NCBI GenBank assembly: GCA_038883335.1
Contig: JAVZMI010000004.1
Location: 1 to 64,000 of the forward strand
Direction: 5' to 3'
Origin: Candidatus Bathyarchaeia archaeon
GTDB taxonomy: Archaea; Thermoproteota; Bathyarchaeia; Hecatellales; Hecatellaceae
Length of the DNA stretch: 64,000 bases
The stretch's first letter is position 1; each line of letters starts with the position of its first letter. Position numbers and translations under genes: made by a program. Below are positions 25,470 to 34,347 of the stretch, one piece after another. The notes under the pieces are model-generated. The model was not told the DNA's origin. It worked only from the letters and a program-made list of their open reading frames with translations, and did not search any database.

Positions 25470-26147
25470 TTAAACTTCGAAGATGTTCGAGATGATTAGA
25501 ATCTCTGGGCCGGTGGTTGTTGAGCCGACTAAAGCCCCACGGACATTTACCAGAATGCCGCTAGCTACGTAGGGAACCCCACCGTTCACAGTCCCAACAT
25601 CCACAGGCACCTTCAGAACTTCAGTTATTAATGCCTTCTCCTCTTCTTCGGCGTGCGGGTGGAGTAGGGCGCCTCGATTTGTGGCTGCTGCGAAGGAACC
25701 GACATAGGGTAGGTGGGCTATCTCGGCGGGGTGAACCTCTACGTCGAAGATGTCCGCAAGCGCCCTCATCTCGCTGGGTTGGAAGGAAGGATCCACCACA
25801 GCGCCTTTGTCGTTAAGGAGGATTAGGTTGCCTAGGGCTGTCTTCTTTCCAGCTAGACGTTCTACGTTTATGTCCCTTAATTCCCGCTTGAGGAGGCGAA
25901 CTTCTTCCTCAGACGAGTAGTAAGGTAGAGCTATTCCGTGCGTATTCCCAGCTGCTAGGACGCCGTTGAGCTTAGACTCTCCGACATCTATTTGACAGAC
26001 ATCAACCCCCAAGACTTTCCGTATCTTTGCAAGCTTGCCCTCGGACACCCCGGTGGGAACTAATGCATAGGTATCGGTAGCTAGGGCGTAGATTCCCAAG
26101 TTAGGGCTTCCGAGGATCTCAAATCTGTGAATAGTCAATTCACTCAC
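25470..26147 (-). CDS. eif6: Translation initiation factor aIF6
   Basis: Ribosome anti-association factor with five-fold pseudosymmetry (about 225 aa). It binds the large subunit. Repeated motifs include GSPNLGIYALATDTYALVP, GVLAAGNTHGIALPY, GNLILLNDKGAVVDPSF, GSFAAATNRGALLHP and GILVNVRGALVGSTTTGPE. An ATG at 26180 would add 11 residues. That stretch contains a TATA-like tttata in the DNA, and homologues begin just before the first repeat, so the GTG at 26147 is preferred. Confidence 0.92.
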   Translation of the reverse strand: MSELTIHRFEILGSPNLGIYALATDTYALVPTGVSEGKLAKIRKVLGVDVCQIDVGESKLNGVLAAGNTHGIALPYYSSEEEVRLLKRELRDINVERLAGKKTALGNLILLNDKGAVVDPSFQPSEMRALADIFDVEVHPAEIAHLPYVGSFAAATNRGALLHPHAEEEEKALITEVLKVPVDVGTVNGGVPYVASGILVNVRGALVGSTTTGPEILIISNIFEV

Positions 26148-26275
26148 CGATAAACAACCAGACACTATAAACCTTACCATTACTCCGCAGAAGACCCCGC
26201 TCTTTACTGGAAGATTGTAATATTCAGATACATGAAGACACAGGCAATGAATCGAACAGGGATGGCGAGATTTCG

Positions 26276-27550
26276 TTAGGCAATGGGGACCTTCAATCTC
26301 CCGAAGACATATAAAGGGAAAAGGAACAAGGTACCGGATAAAAAGAAGAAGATCCCTATACCTTCTTGAGATTGCCAGAATACAAAAGGGAGAACCCCGC
26401 CAAAAAAGCCGCCGATGACGCTGCCAAGCCCTGTTGACGCGTAGTAAAGCCCACTACTCTCTCCAAACTTTGTCCTAGGAACGAGTTGCATGGATAAGGC
26501 TGTACTTGAGACGCTGAATAACGCCCAAGATATGCCTATAACCCCCAACAACACTATCGCAATAACGACTGCACTGTTCAACGGCGAGATAGTACAGAGG
26601 ATAAAGAGAGGGAAGAGAACTACGCGCGAAGCAGAAGCAACCATAATGAGCCTTTTATCACCATACTTATCAGCCATAACACCCGACCACTGATAACCCA
26701 CAGCCGATGCCAGCGAATTCACAAAGAAGATACTAAAAATCACAAACGGCTCCAAGCCTACCTCATTGAGGAAGAAGATTGGAAACGCGGTGAAGACTAT
26801 AGTAGCTGAAGCTGAAAATATGAAAACCCCAAGATTGAACAGACCTAGATCTGAACCCACCTCACTAACCATCTTCTTGAAGAAACCAATAAGGTTTGGT
26901 GGTCTGTGAATCCACCTGTAATGAAACCTGGCGCGCTCGGTGACACTTAACCCAGCACGCTCGGCGGCAATCTCTTCCCTATTAAGGGGGACATCAGGAT
27001 CTCGAATAAGAACTAGGGAAGCTATGGATGCAACGACATACATGCCTGCAGAGATACACATCAAATCTGGAAAGCTGTAGACCGCAACGCCTATAGCGCC
27101 AATTATCAGACCAGCTGACCACCCTAAACCTGAAACCATCTGATATATTCCTATCTTCTCATTCCATTTTCCCCGAGCATTTAACTCTACTATAAGCATG
27201 TTGGTAGCTGGCTCATGCATAGTAAAGAAGAAAGCCTGCAACACACTCCAGATCAAGAAGTCCCAGACGCCCTTCGCGAAGGCTAACGGGACTAATGTAG
27301 CACCCGTTAGCAGAAAAGAGGCTACGACGAAGATCTTCCGTCTACCGAGCGTATCTGAGATCACCCCCCAAATAATTACTGAAGGAATCACGGCGAGGTT
27401 GAAGCATGCTGTAACAATACCTACATCCAGCAGAGTACACTTCAAATTCTCAACTATGAATAGTGGAACTAAGACTGATAAGAGACCTGCAGCCATTTTA
27501 TATGGTATATAACCATAAAACCATAGGTTTCTACATCCAGGTTTGTCCAT
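26276..27550 (-). CDS. MFS transporter
   Basis: Second major facilitator superfamily protein (424 aa, about 12 helices). The first half has VISDTLGRRKIFVV and the second half VMADKYGDKRLIMVA, both at the 2-3 loop positions. The cytoplasmic central loop is long and charged (about residues 200-225). A cysteine-containing N-terminus precedes helix 1. It is not closely similar to the other MFS gene. The substrate is unknown. Confidence 0.82.
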   Translation of the reverse strand: MDKPGCRNLWFYGYIPYKMAAGLLSVLVPLFIVENLKCTLLDVGIVTACFNLAVIPSVIIWGVISDTLGRRKIFVVASFLLTGATLVPLAFAKGVWDFLIWSVLQAFFFTMHEPATNMLIVELNARGKWNEKIGIYQMVSGLGWSAGLIIGAIGVAVYSFPDLMCISAGMYVVASIASLVLIRDPDVPLNREEIAAERAGLSVTERARFHYRWIHRPPNLIGFFKKMVSEVGSDLGLFNLGVFIFSASATIVFTAFPIFFLNEVGLEPFVIFSIFFVNSLASAVGYQWSGVMADKYGDKRLIMVASASRVVLFPLFILCTISPLNSAVVIAIVLLGVIGISWALFSVSSTALSMQLVPRTKFGESSGLYYASTGLGSVIGGFFGGVLPFVFWQSQEGIGIFFFLSGTLFLFPLYVFGRLKVPIA

Positions 27551-27707
27551 AACCGCAACTCTGATTAATCCTGAAAAGAGCGAGATAAAAGATTTAAAAG
27601 TTTTGTGAAACGTAGAAAATCAATTCACATGGTAGACCTAACGATCGAGAGTGGGCAAAGGTTATCTTAGAACCGTCTTTCTTTATTTTGGCTGCGGATG
27701 TGCGAAG

Positions 27708-28583
27708 ATGAAGATGGTTCGAACTCTTCTCGTCTACATGGAAGCTGCTAAGCTGAAGACAGTCTTGCTCCTTGTTTTCACAGGCATAAGTGCTGCTATA
27801 GCTGGTGGAGGAATATCTGTCTTCGTCAACCCTACCCCCCTTTTAATGGCTGTAGTGTTATCAGGAGCAAGCGGGGCTGCGGGGGCCAACATGCTCACAA
27901 GCTATTTGGACAGGGACATCGATGCGGTTATGGAGAGGACTCGAAAAAGGCCACTGCCGAGCGGAAGATTGATTCCTGCAAAAAATGCCCTTTATGTGGG
28001 GCTGTCCCTACTCGTCATATCTTTAGCAGCTTCGGCTACCGTCAACTTGCTTTGCACCTTATTGATATTCATTGCAGTCGTGGACAATGTCTTAATCTAC
28101 AGCATGTTTCTGAAACGGAAAAACCCCCTGAGCGTCATTCTGGGAGGTTTTTCTGGTGGAATACCAGTGCTCGTAGGCTACGCCGCTGCCACCGGAACTC
28201 TGCCACCCATCGCCTTCTTAGTGGCAGCCTTAGTCGTCCTCTGGATACCTACTCACATATGGAGCCTCGCCATAAGATATAGGGAAGACTACTCAAAGGT
28301 GAGAGTCCCTATGCTTCCTACGGTTGTCAGTGAGAAGAAGGCTGTTCGATGCATAGCTTCCACGTCTATCCTTCTCGTAGCTTTCTCCCTCTCCCTTTAT
28401 TTTGCGGGGGCATTTGGGTTGCTCTACCTTGCAGTAGCCGCTACCTTAGGCGCCGGCATGATAACATTGAACACGATCCTAATTCTAAGGCCCACTAAGA
28501 GGAATGCCTGGATAGTCTACAAGTATTCAAGCCCATACTTGGGACTTCTCTTCATAGCAATGGTCTTAGATACATTATTGTAA
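27708..28583 (+). CDS. ctaB: Heme O synthase-like UbiA prenyltransferase
   Basis: Integral membrane prenyltransferase (about 291 aa, seven to nine helices). The first Asp-rich motif and its surroundings read SYLDRDIDAVMERTRKRPLPSG. The second cytoplasmic motif is WIPTHIWSLAIRYREDYSKV followed by VPMLPTV. Both are specific to protoheme IX farnesyltransferases (CtaB/CyoE) rather than to archaeal lipid prenyltransferases. The frame extends to a GTG at 27651, but the ATG at 27708 fits the family start better. No oxidase genes are nearby. Confidence 0.75.
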   Translation: MKMVRTLLVYMEAAKLKTVLLLVFTGISAAIAGGGISVFVNPTPLLMAVVLSGASGAAGANMLTSYLDRDIDAVMERTRKRPLPSGRLIPAKNALYVGLSLLVISLAASATVNLLCTLLIFIAVVDNVLIYSMFLKRKNPLSVILGGFSGGIPVLVGYAAATGTLPPIAFLVAALVVLWIPTHIWSLAIRYREDYSKVRVPMLPTVVSEKKAVRCIASTSILLVAFSLSLYFAGAFGLLYLAVAATLGAGMITLNTILILRPTKRNAWIVYKYSSPYLGLLFIAMVLDTLL

Positions 28584-28615
28584 AAACGAAGTCAACTTTA
28601 GGCGTAAGCCGCCAC

Positions 28616-29542
28616 CTACATGCGACGGAGGGAGGCAAGAAGCTTCTTCGCCGACACTAACTCCTTCCCAATGCCCAGATTTTTCATAGAAAGACCTAAC
28701 GCCAAGCCTAGAAGCTGAGTGAAGTAGACTGAAGGTATGGAATAGTGTGTTCCAAATTTCTTGTTGATCTTGCCTTGATAGGATTCCAGGTTCATCTGGC
28801 ATAATGGGCAAGCTGTGGCTATGCATTGCGCACCATTCTCAACTGCGCATTTCAGGAGGTTTCTGACCAGCGGTAACCCTACATCTTCGTTAGTCATTAA
28901 TAATGTACCACCACAACATCTCGCCTTTAGAGGATAGTTAACGACTTCGGCGCCAGCCCATGATAGGACGCGATCCATTGTTGTCGGAGCCTCAGGGTCG
29001 TCAAAAGATCTCATCGGACGAGTTATCTGACAGCCATAATAAGGGGCAACCTTTAACCCTCCTAGCCCGCGAGAGCCAAACTCTTCATTATCGGAGGATA
29101 CAAACGACCGTATTCTCTCTTCGCCTACATCGTTTATTAATATATCCAATAGGTGGCGTATTTTCAACGAACCGAAATACGTGAGACCGATGCGGCCTAA
29201 GGTAAACTCAACCTGCTTTCTGAGCTTGGTATCCTCTGCTAAGAGTGTGTTTGTTTTGTTCAGGGTCGTAAAACAGGAGGGACAAATTACTAGTATATCC
29301 CTACTTGTCCTTTCAGCTCTCGCTAAGTTTCTAGCCACTAGGGCATGTGCACTTAGCTGATCTATCGAGATATACGCTGTAGCACCACAGCAGTTCCAGT
29401 CCTCCAACTCAACTAGACCTATCCCCAGTGCCTCTGCTACTAGCCTTGTTGAGGTATCGTAGCCTTTCTGCAAAAGCTGGACGGAGCAACCGGGATAATA
29501 GGTGTATTGAAGTAGCCGCTCCACTATATATCTGATCTCCAT
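28616..29542 (-). CDS. hdrB: Heterodisulfide reductase subunit B-like protein
   Basis: Soluble HdrB homologue (308 aa) with two complete cysteine-rich CCG domains. The first has YYPGCS, DWNCCGA and CPSC. The second has YYGCQ, KARCCGGTL and CPLC. In HdrB these bind two non-cubane [4Fe-4S] clusters that reduce a disulfide. The start lies within the end of the hdrC-like gene (19-bp overlap). It is the distal member of the minus-strand half of a divergent hydrogenase/Hdr locus. The natural disulfide substrate in a non-methanogen is unknown. Confidence 0.88.
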   Translation of the reverse strand: MEIRYIVERLLQYTYYPGCSVQLLQKGYDTSTRLVAEALGIGLVELEDWNCCGATAYISIDQLSAHALVARNLARAERTSRDILVICPSCFTTLNKTNTLLAEDTKLRKQVEFTLGRIGLTYFGSLKIRHLLDILINDVGEERIRSFVSSDNEEFGSRGLGGLKVAPYYGCQITRPMRSFDDPEAPTTMDRVLSWAGAEVVNYPLKARCCGGTLLMTNEDVGLPLVRNLLKCAVENGAQCIATACPLCQMNLESYQGKINKKFGTHYSIPSVYFTQLLGLALGLSMKNLGIGKELVSAKKLLASLRRM

Positions 29543-30462
29543 GATGCTTGTGACGTTATCTGTTTTATCTCGCGGAGTCCCTTGATCTTACATGGGAGAT
29601 GTAGCAACCGTCCCCTAACCAGAAGCTTTAACCCAAGACACGCCATTCCTAACAATCTACGCGGGCTCGTCGTAAGAAAGAATTTCATGGAGAGCTCTAT
29701 CTCAGAAACTCGACCTTTACGGTTCACGATATCCACGAACATCTTCGCAAGAGTCTTGGCGGGAGTACCTACACCATTCAAACCAAGCTTACCACTCAAC
29801 TGCCTAAGCCTGTACATAATCTCGGTGAATTTGATTCCCGCTGGGCAGCGAACCGCGCATAGATAACAAGAGGAGCACAGCCAGAAGGTGTTACTTGCCA
29901 AAACCTTATCTACAGCACCAGCTCTAATCAAGGCGACAAGTTTTCGCGGTGTATAATCCATGGCGAAGCCAGCTGGACATGAGCTACTGCAAGTTCCGCA
30001 TTGGACACATCGTCTCATCTTTTGGCCGCCAGGCATCTCGTAAAGTTCATCGACTAGGTCGCGATAGAGTGGATGACCGCAGTAATATTGAAACTCCTCA
30101 TATTTATCGAGCCCTCCAAGCCTAGCTCTCCAAGTAGCAACGTACTCTCTTCCAAATTCATCCTTAGCAGTTTTGAACAAGATACCTTCTAGTATGCGGA
30201 TGCTCTGTGTAATCTGGTAGAGAGTTTCCTCCCTTGCTGTCGATGGCTTCTGAGATTTATATTGTCTGATGAGAACTCTGGAGTTTCTAAGTATGGTCTT
30301 TACCTCTGGTTCCACATGCGCACCCATTCTTCTTAGATCAACAGCCATATCAGCCAAGAGAAGCCAAGTACGTTCGATAAGCTCCTCTTTTTCCGCGTGT
30401 ATGACAACAGATCCCTTTTTCACGCGGAGTAGCGCCCTTACCCCCACTTTACCTCTCCACAC
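29524..30462 (-). CDS. hdrC: HdrC-like iron-sulfur protein with extra N-terminal helical domain
   Basis: A 312-aa fusion. Residues about 22-136 are a helical domain (ERTWLLLADMAVDLRRMG, TILRNSRVLIRQYK) resembling DUF2096 of methanogens. Residues about 150-210 are the HdrC two-cluster domain, with CVQCGTCSSSCP (152-163) and CSSCYLCAVRCP (196-207). Ordinary HdrC is under 200 aa and lacks the first domain. The GTG start shares one base with the stop of the upstream gene, which encodes a second copy of the N-terminal domain. It should pass electrons between HdrA and HdrB. Confidence 0.85.
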   Translation of the reverse strand: MWRGKVGVRALLRVKKGSVVIHAEKEELIERTWLLLADMAVDLRRMGAHVEPEVKTILRNSRVLIRQYKSQKPSTAREETLYQITQSIRILEGILFKTAKDEFGREYVATWRARLGGLDKYEEFQYYCGHPLYRDLVDELYEMPGGQKMRRCVQCGTCSSSCPAGFAMDYTPRKLVALIRAGAVDKVLASNTFWLCSSCYLCAVRCPAGIKFTEIMYRLRQLSGKLGLNGVGTPAKTLAKMFVDIVNRKGRVSEIELSMKFFLTTSPRRLLGMACLGLKLLVRGRLLHLPCKIKGLREIKQITSQASWRSDI

Positions 30463-30851
30463 TACATCAGATCACAATAGTCCGGGTGCCCGTAATAGTA
30501 GAGAAAATCTCTATAATTGGCAATCTGTTCTATTTTTACTTTCCAGTCTGTAGCATACTTCCAACCTACTTCTCTTGCAGCTAGGTTTATCAGGCGGTCC
30601 AGCACATCATTCAAATTCCTTTGAAGCTGCGCTAAACTTTCATCTCTTAGGGTTGAGTGTAGCCCACAGAACTTAAGGCGCTTTATGAGAATTTTGCAAC
30701 CTCGAAGCGTCGATATGATGTCGGAATCCACTTTTACATAACGTCTCCGTAAGTCAACAACCATGTCTGCAAGTAATAACCAGGCGTGTTGGATGTATTT
30801 TTCAGGTATCGGAAAGAGCTCCTTAGGAAGGGATGCCGGTCGTTCAAGCAT
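30462..30851 (-). CDS. Stand-alone paralogue of the HdrC N-terminal domain (DUF2096-like)
   Basis: A 129-aa helical protein. HAWLLLADMVVDLRR matches RTWLLLADMAVDLRR of the next gene, and TLRGCKILIKRLK matches ILRNSRVLIRQYK. The end (YRDFLYYYGHPDYCDLM) aligns with YEEFQYYCGHPLYRDLV just before the iron-sulfur part of HdrC. It is therefore a duplicated N-terminal domain lacking the ferredoxin part. It overlaps the hdrC-like gene by one base (TAGTG). First gene of the minus-strand operon, divergent from the HdrA fusion. Function unknown; a partner or regulator of the Hdr complex is a guess. Confidence 0.75.
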   Translation of the reverse strand: MLERPASLPKELFPIPEKYIQHAWLLLADMVVDLRRRYVKVDSDIISTLRGCKILIKRLKFCGLHSTLRDESLAQLQRNLNDVLDRLINLAAREVGWKYATDWKVKIEQIANYRDFLYYYGHPDYCDLM

Positions 30852-30997
30852 ATTCGCCCACCAAGTAGAATTTCCAATTCTACGGGGATATAAAGATCAT
30901 GAAGATTATCATGAAGAAAATTTTGGCAAGAAAAATTGTCTATAAATCTTAAACTTACCGTATCGCTATTCTTAATTACCTAGTATAACAATTTTTA
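30852..30997. promoter_or_regulatory. Divergent promoter region of the Hdr/hydrogenase locus
   Basis: About 145 bp of AT-rich DNA separates the two divergent operons. A TATA-like ctataaatctt (about 30938-30948) could serve the plus strand. No clear perfect palindrome was seen. If the winged-helix domain of the plus-strand product binds DNA, this is the first place to look for its site. Confidence 0.45.
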
Positions 30998-33595
30998 TTG
31001 TCAAAAAATGAAAAACTCGAGCCCACTGATAGCCACACTTCAACGAGCTGCAACAAAAAGAGTGAACTTCTCTTGAGCATGTTCGCCGTACTTGCTCACC
31101 CTGTGAGAGAGAAGGTAATAACTGTACTGGGAGAAAGTGGCCCATTGAGCTATACCGAGCTTATGAATAGAGTGGGAATTAGGGAAACTGGAAAATTCAA
31201 TTATCACCTTGAAAAAATCGCAACCCTCCTATCCAAGGAGCGTGGGCTCTACAGCCTCAACACGATCGGCTTGAAGATATATGAATTAACCAAAATTAAA
31301 AACGACCTTCTGGCCGGAAAGGCTGTAAAAAAAGAGGATCTCATTCCCCCAGTTCGTATAAATCGTATTGGCATTGTCTTATGCACTTGCGGAGGTGAAA
31401 TAGACCGTGTGATAGATGTAGAGAGGCTAGTCAGAGGAGCGAAAGAGCTTGAAGGTGTAATTTCAGTCGAAGTCTTCACTAGATTATGCGCAGCGGAGAA
31501 TGTAGAGAAGCTGAGTGAATGGTGCAGAAAAAATTTTATTAATATACTCGTAATAGCAGCCTGCTCGCCCGAAATCCACAAGCAAAAATTTAATCAGATT
31601 CGTGAACTCACCAGCATACCTATAGAAGTAGTTAACATAAGAGAGCAGTGTGCCTGGGTTCATATAGATAATCAACCAAAAGCCTCAGAAAAAGCTGGAG
31701 TGCTGATCGAGGCTGCGGTGAAAGCCTCAGTATTCAAGCGAAGCTTCCCGACTAGGAGGGTAGACATCAGAAAGAGTGTGGCAGTTATCGGAGGGGGAGT
31801 AGCAGGCTTAACTGTAGCCCAGTTCGTGGCAAAGGCCGGCTGCGATGTTTACCTTGTAGAGAAGAAACCAAGCCTAGGGGGGAAAGTGGCATCGTGGAGC
31901 CGCATATACGGGACTGGGGATTGCGCTAGCTGCCTTGTATCTGAGTTTACATCATCCGTAGCCTTAGCGCGCAACGTCCGAGTTTTAACGAACAGCGAGG
32001 TGAAAAACATCTCCGGCCGAGCTGGAAATTTTGAGTTGACAATTTTACAGAAACCTAGGTTTGTCGATGCATCCAAGTGTTTGCCGCGTCGATACTCGTG
32101 CATCGATGCATGCCCTAGATATAAAATTGAAAAAGATGTTTTCGGCAGAGTAAAAAGGAAAGTTATCTATCAACCCCGCCCTGCAATATATCCACAAGCC
32201 CCCATGATCGATGACTCCGATATCGAAAGTTGTAGAAAATGCAGGAAGTGTGAGGACGCCTGCAACAAGCTTGGCGCCAAAGCCATAAATCTCGACGCTA
32301 AATCAGAAGAGATAAAAATTAACGTTGGGGCAGTCGTATTCGCAATAGGTGGAGAGATATATTTAGGGAAATATCTGGGAGAGCTAGGCTACAATCCCCG
32401 CAACGACATTATAACCAGTGTAGAGTTTGAAAAAATGTTGTCTATGGACGGCCCGACCAACGGTCGAATAGTCAAACTATCTGACGGAAAGCCTCCGGAA
32501 TGTGTAGCCATAATCCAATGTGTCAATGAAGGTATATGTTCAGGGTTTTGCTGCAGAGTCTCAAGGAAGTATCTTGAGTCTATTCGTGAGCAATTGGGAA
32601 ATCTAGAGGTCCACATATTTTATGATAGGAGAAAGATGCCTGTAGAGATACCCTACTATTTAGATTTAATGGAAAGTGCACATCTGGTCGAGGATCTGAA
32701 AGTAATCTCAAAAGATGGAAGGAAAGTAGTGGTAGCAGAGAATAGAGAATATGAAGCCGACCTGATTATACTAAATGTTGGGATGATACCCAATAGCTAT
32801 CTTAATGAGGTCCACAAAATTTTCGAGTTCAGCGTCGACAAGGATGGCTTTCTCAGACCAGAATCCCTTCCCACAGGAATCTTCGCTTGCGGGTCAATCA
32901 CTAGGCCGAAGGACTATGACTCTATACTCATGGAGAGCAGGTCGACGGCTTTAGAGGTTATAACACTCCTATCCAAAGATAAGCTGACGGTCGAAGAGGT
33001 GAAGATAGAGATAAACTATGACAGATGCGGCTTATGTGGACTCTGCCGCCCTGCATGCCCTTTCAAAGCCATAACCATAAGGGGAGGGGTTATGGAAGTT
33101 GACGACTTTAAGTGTAGGGGCTGTGGAGCTTGCGCCCCTATGTGCCCCACCGGGGCCATAGAATTTACTCTCAACAATAAGGAAGTCTTAACTAAGATTG
33201 AGACTTTAGCCAGCTCCAAAATCTCCCCAAAAGTACTTGCACTGTGTTGCGCTTACTGCGGCTACGCGGCCGCTGACGACGCGGGAGTTAAGAGGGTAAA
33301 CTATCCTCCAGGCGTTTTTATCCTACAGCTCCCTTGCACCGGTCGAGTAGACAGCGAATTCATACTCCATGCCTTATACTCGGGTTTTGATGGCGTCATG
33401 ATTGTCGGCTGCCGACCAAACTCTTGTAGATACATCGATGGGATAAAAAAGGCCGTCAGGAAAGTAGATGTTCTCAGAAAAATATTTGGCGCCGAACTGG
33501 AGAAACGTGTAAGAGTTGAGACACTTTCGGCTGTTGAAGGGATAAACTTTGCGATGAATGCAAGGGACTTTATTAGAGAGCTGAGTAAAAGTTGA
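30998..33595 (+). CDS. Winged-helix / HdrA / MvhD fusion protein
   Basis: An 865-aa protein with an unusual layout. Residues about 22-105 are an ArsR-like winged helix (FAVLAHPVREKVITVLGESG, YTELMNRVGI, FNYHLEKIATLL). Residues about 122-665 are HdrA, with LCTCGGE, FAD loop VAVIGGGVAGLTVAQ (261-275) and GDCASCLVSEF. Two ferredoxin motifs lie at 677-688 and 706-717. Residues about 746-865 are MvhD-like, with Cys 750, 751, 754, 780, 805 and 810. The internal cluster motif at 361-373 has only three cysteines, with changed spacing. A canonical one follows at 412-422. TTG start. The end overlaps the hydrogenase small-subunit start. Confidence 0.88.
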   Translation: MSKNEKLEPTDSHTSTSCNKKSELLLSMFAVLAHPVREKVITVLGESGPLSYTELMNRVGIRETGKFNYHLEKIATLLSKERGLYSLNTIGLKIYELTKIKNDLLAGKAVKKEDLIPPVRINRIGIVLCTCGGEIDRVIDVERLVRGAKELEGVISVEVFTRLCAAENVEKLSEWCRKNFINILVIAACSPEIHKQKFNQIRELTSIPIEVVNIREQCAWVHIDNQPKASEKAGVLIEAAVKASVFKRSFPTRRVDIRKSVAVIGGGVAGLTVAQFVAKAGCDVYLVEKKPSLGGKVASWSRIYGTGDCASCLVSEFTSSVALARNVRVLTNSEVKNISGRAGNFELTILQKPRFVDASKCLPRRYSCIDACPRYKIEKDVFGRVKRKVIYQPRPAIYPQAPMIDDSDIESCRKCRKCEDACNKLGAKAINLDAKSEEIKINVGAVVFAIGGEIYLGKYLGELGYNPRNDIITSVEFEKMLSMDGPTNGRIVKLSDGKPPECVAIIQCVNEGICSGFCCRVSRKYLESIREQLGNLEVHIFYDRRKMPVEIPYYLDLMESAHLVEDLKVISKDGRKVVVAENREYEADLIILNVGMIPNSYLNEVHKIFEFSVDKDGFLRPESLPTGIFACGSITRPKDYDSILMESRSTALEVITLLSKDKLTVEEVKIEINYDRCGLCGLCRPACPFKAITIRGGVMEVDDFKCRGCGACAPMCPTGAIEFTLNNKEVLTKIETLASSKISPKVLALCCAYCGYAAADDAGVKRVNYPPGVFILQLPCTGRVDSEFILHALYSGFDGVMIVGCRPNSCRYIDGIKKAVRKVDVLRKIFGAELEKRVRVETLSAVEGINFAMNARDFIRELSKS

Positions 33596-34347
33596 AGAGT
33601 TTAGAGAAACTGAAGGTATCATTCATCCAATTCAGCGGATGTAGCGGATGTGTAAACTCCATTCTATTCTCGCCGGTCTTCAGGGATTTCATGAGGACGG
33701 CTGACCTCTGTTTTTTCCCGTTTGTAACAGACTTTACATCTGTGGTTGAGCCTCAAGACGTGACGTTCGTAGAGGGGGCTGTCGTAGAGCCTGAAGAAAG
33801 AGCTCTCTTAACAGAGGTTAGGTCTAAAACAGAGAAGATTGTGGCTGTTGGGGCATGTGCCTGTCTGGGTGGAGTAACAAGTCTTCTGGGGAATATTACA
33901 GTTCATAGAATTTCGGACATCATTAAAGTGGACTACTCTCTGCCCGGCTGTCCACCATCGAAGGACATTGTCGGAAATTTTCTCTCCTCCCTACTTGTGA
34001 GGGAAGAGCCATCTATGCCACAAGCAAATCTTTGTGCTGAATGTCCATTTAAGCCTGCAAAACTGGATTACCCCGCGCCCATACAGAAATTGTTTGCAGA
34101 TAAGATGCCTGAGAGGTGCTTTTTAGAGGATAAAACATTATGCTTAGGCCCCGTGACACGGGGGGGCTGTGGAGCGCTCTGCATAGGTTTAGGCCTGCCA
34201 TGCGAGGGATGCAACGGGCCTTACAACGAAGACTCCCCCGGCGTCATTATAAATTTCTTCTCAGCACTCGACGCGCCCCTGAAGCAGGAGAGTAGGTTTA
34301 GAGACTTTTTCAAATTTCAGAAACGCTGGAAGGGTAGAAAGCTTTGA
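33592..34347 (+). CDS. mvhG: NiFe hydrogenase small subunit (MvhG-like)
   Basis: Iron-sulfur subunit of a group 3-type soluble hydrogenase (251 aa). Proximal-cluster ligands appear in SGCSGC, GACACLGG and LPGCPPS. More cysteines for additional clusters are in NLCAECPFKPA, RCFLEDKTLCLG and RGGCGALC...CEGCNGP. There is no signal peptide, so it is cytoplasmic. The TTG start overlaps the stop of the HdrA fusion, and its own end overlaps the large-subunit start by 4 bp. The three genes therefore form a tightly coupled unit. Confidence 0.9.
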   Translation: MKSLEKLKVSFIQFSGCSGCVNSILFSPVFRDFMRTADLCFFPFVTDFTSVVEPQDVTFVEGAVVEPEERALLTEVRSKTEKIVAVGACACLGGVTSLLGNITVHRISDIIKVDYSLPGCPPSKDIVGNFLSSLLVREEPSMPQANLCAECPFKPAKLDYPAPIQKLFADKMPERCFLEDKTLCLGPVTRGGCGALCIGLGLPCEGCNGPYNEDSPGVIINFFSALDAPLKQESRFRDFFKFQKRWKGRKL

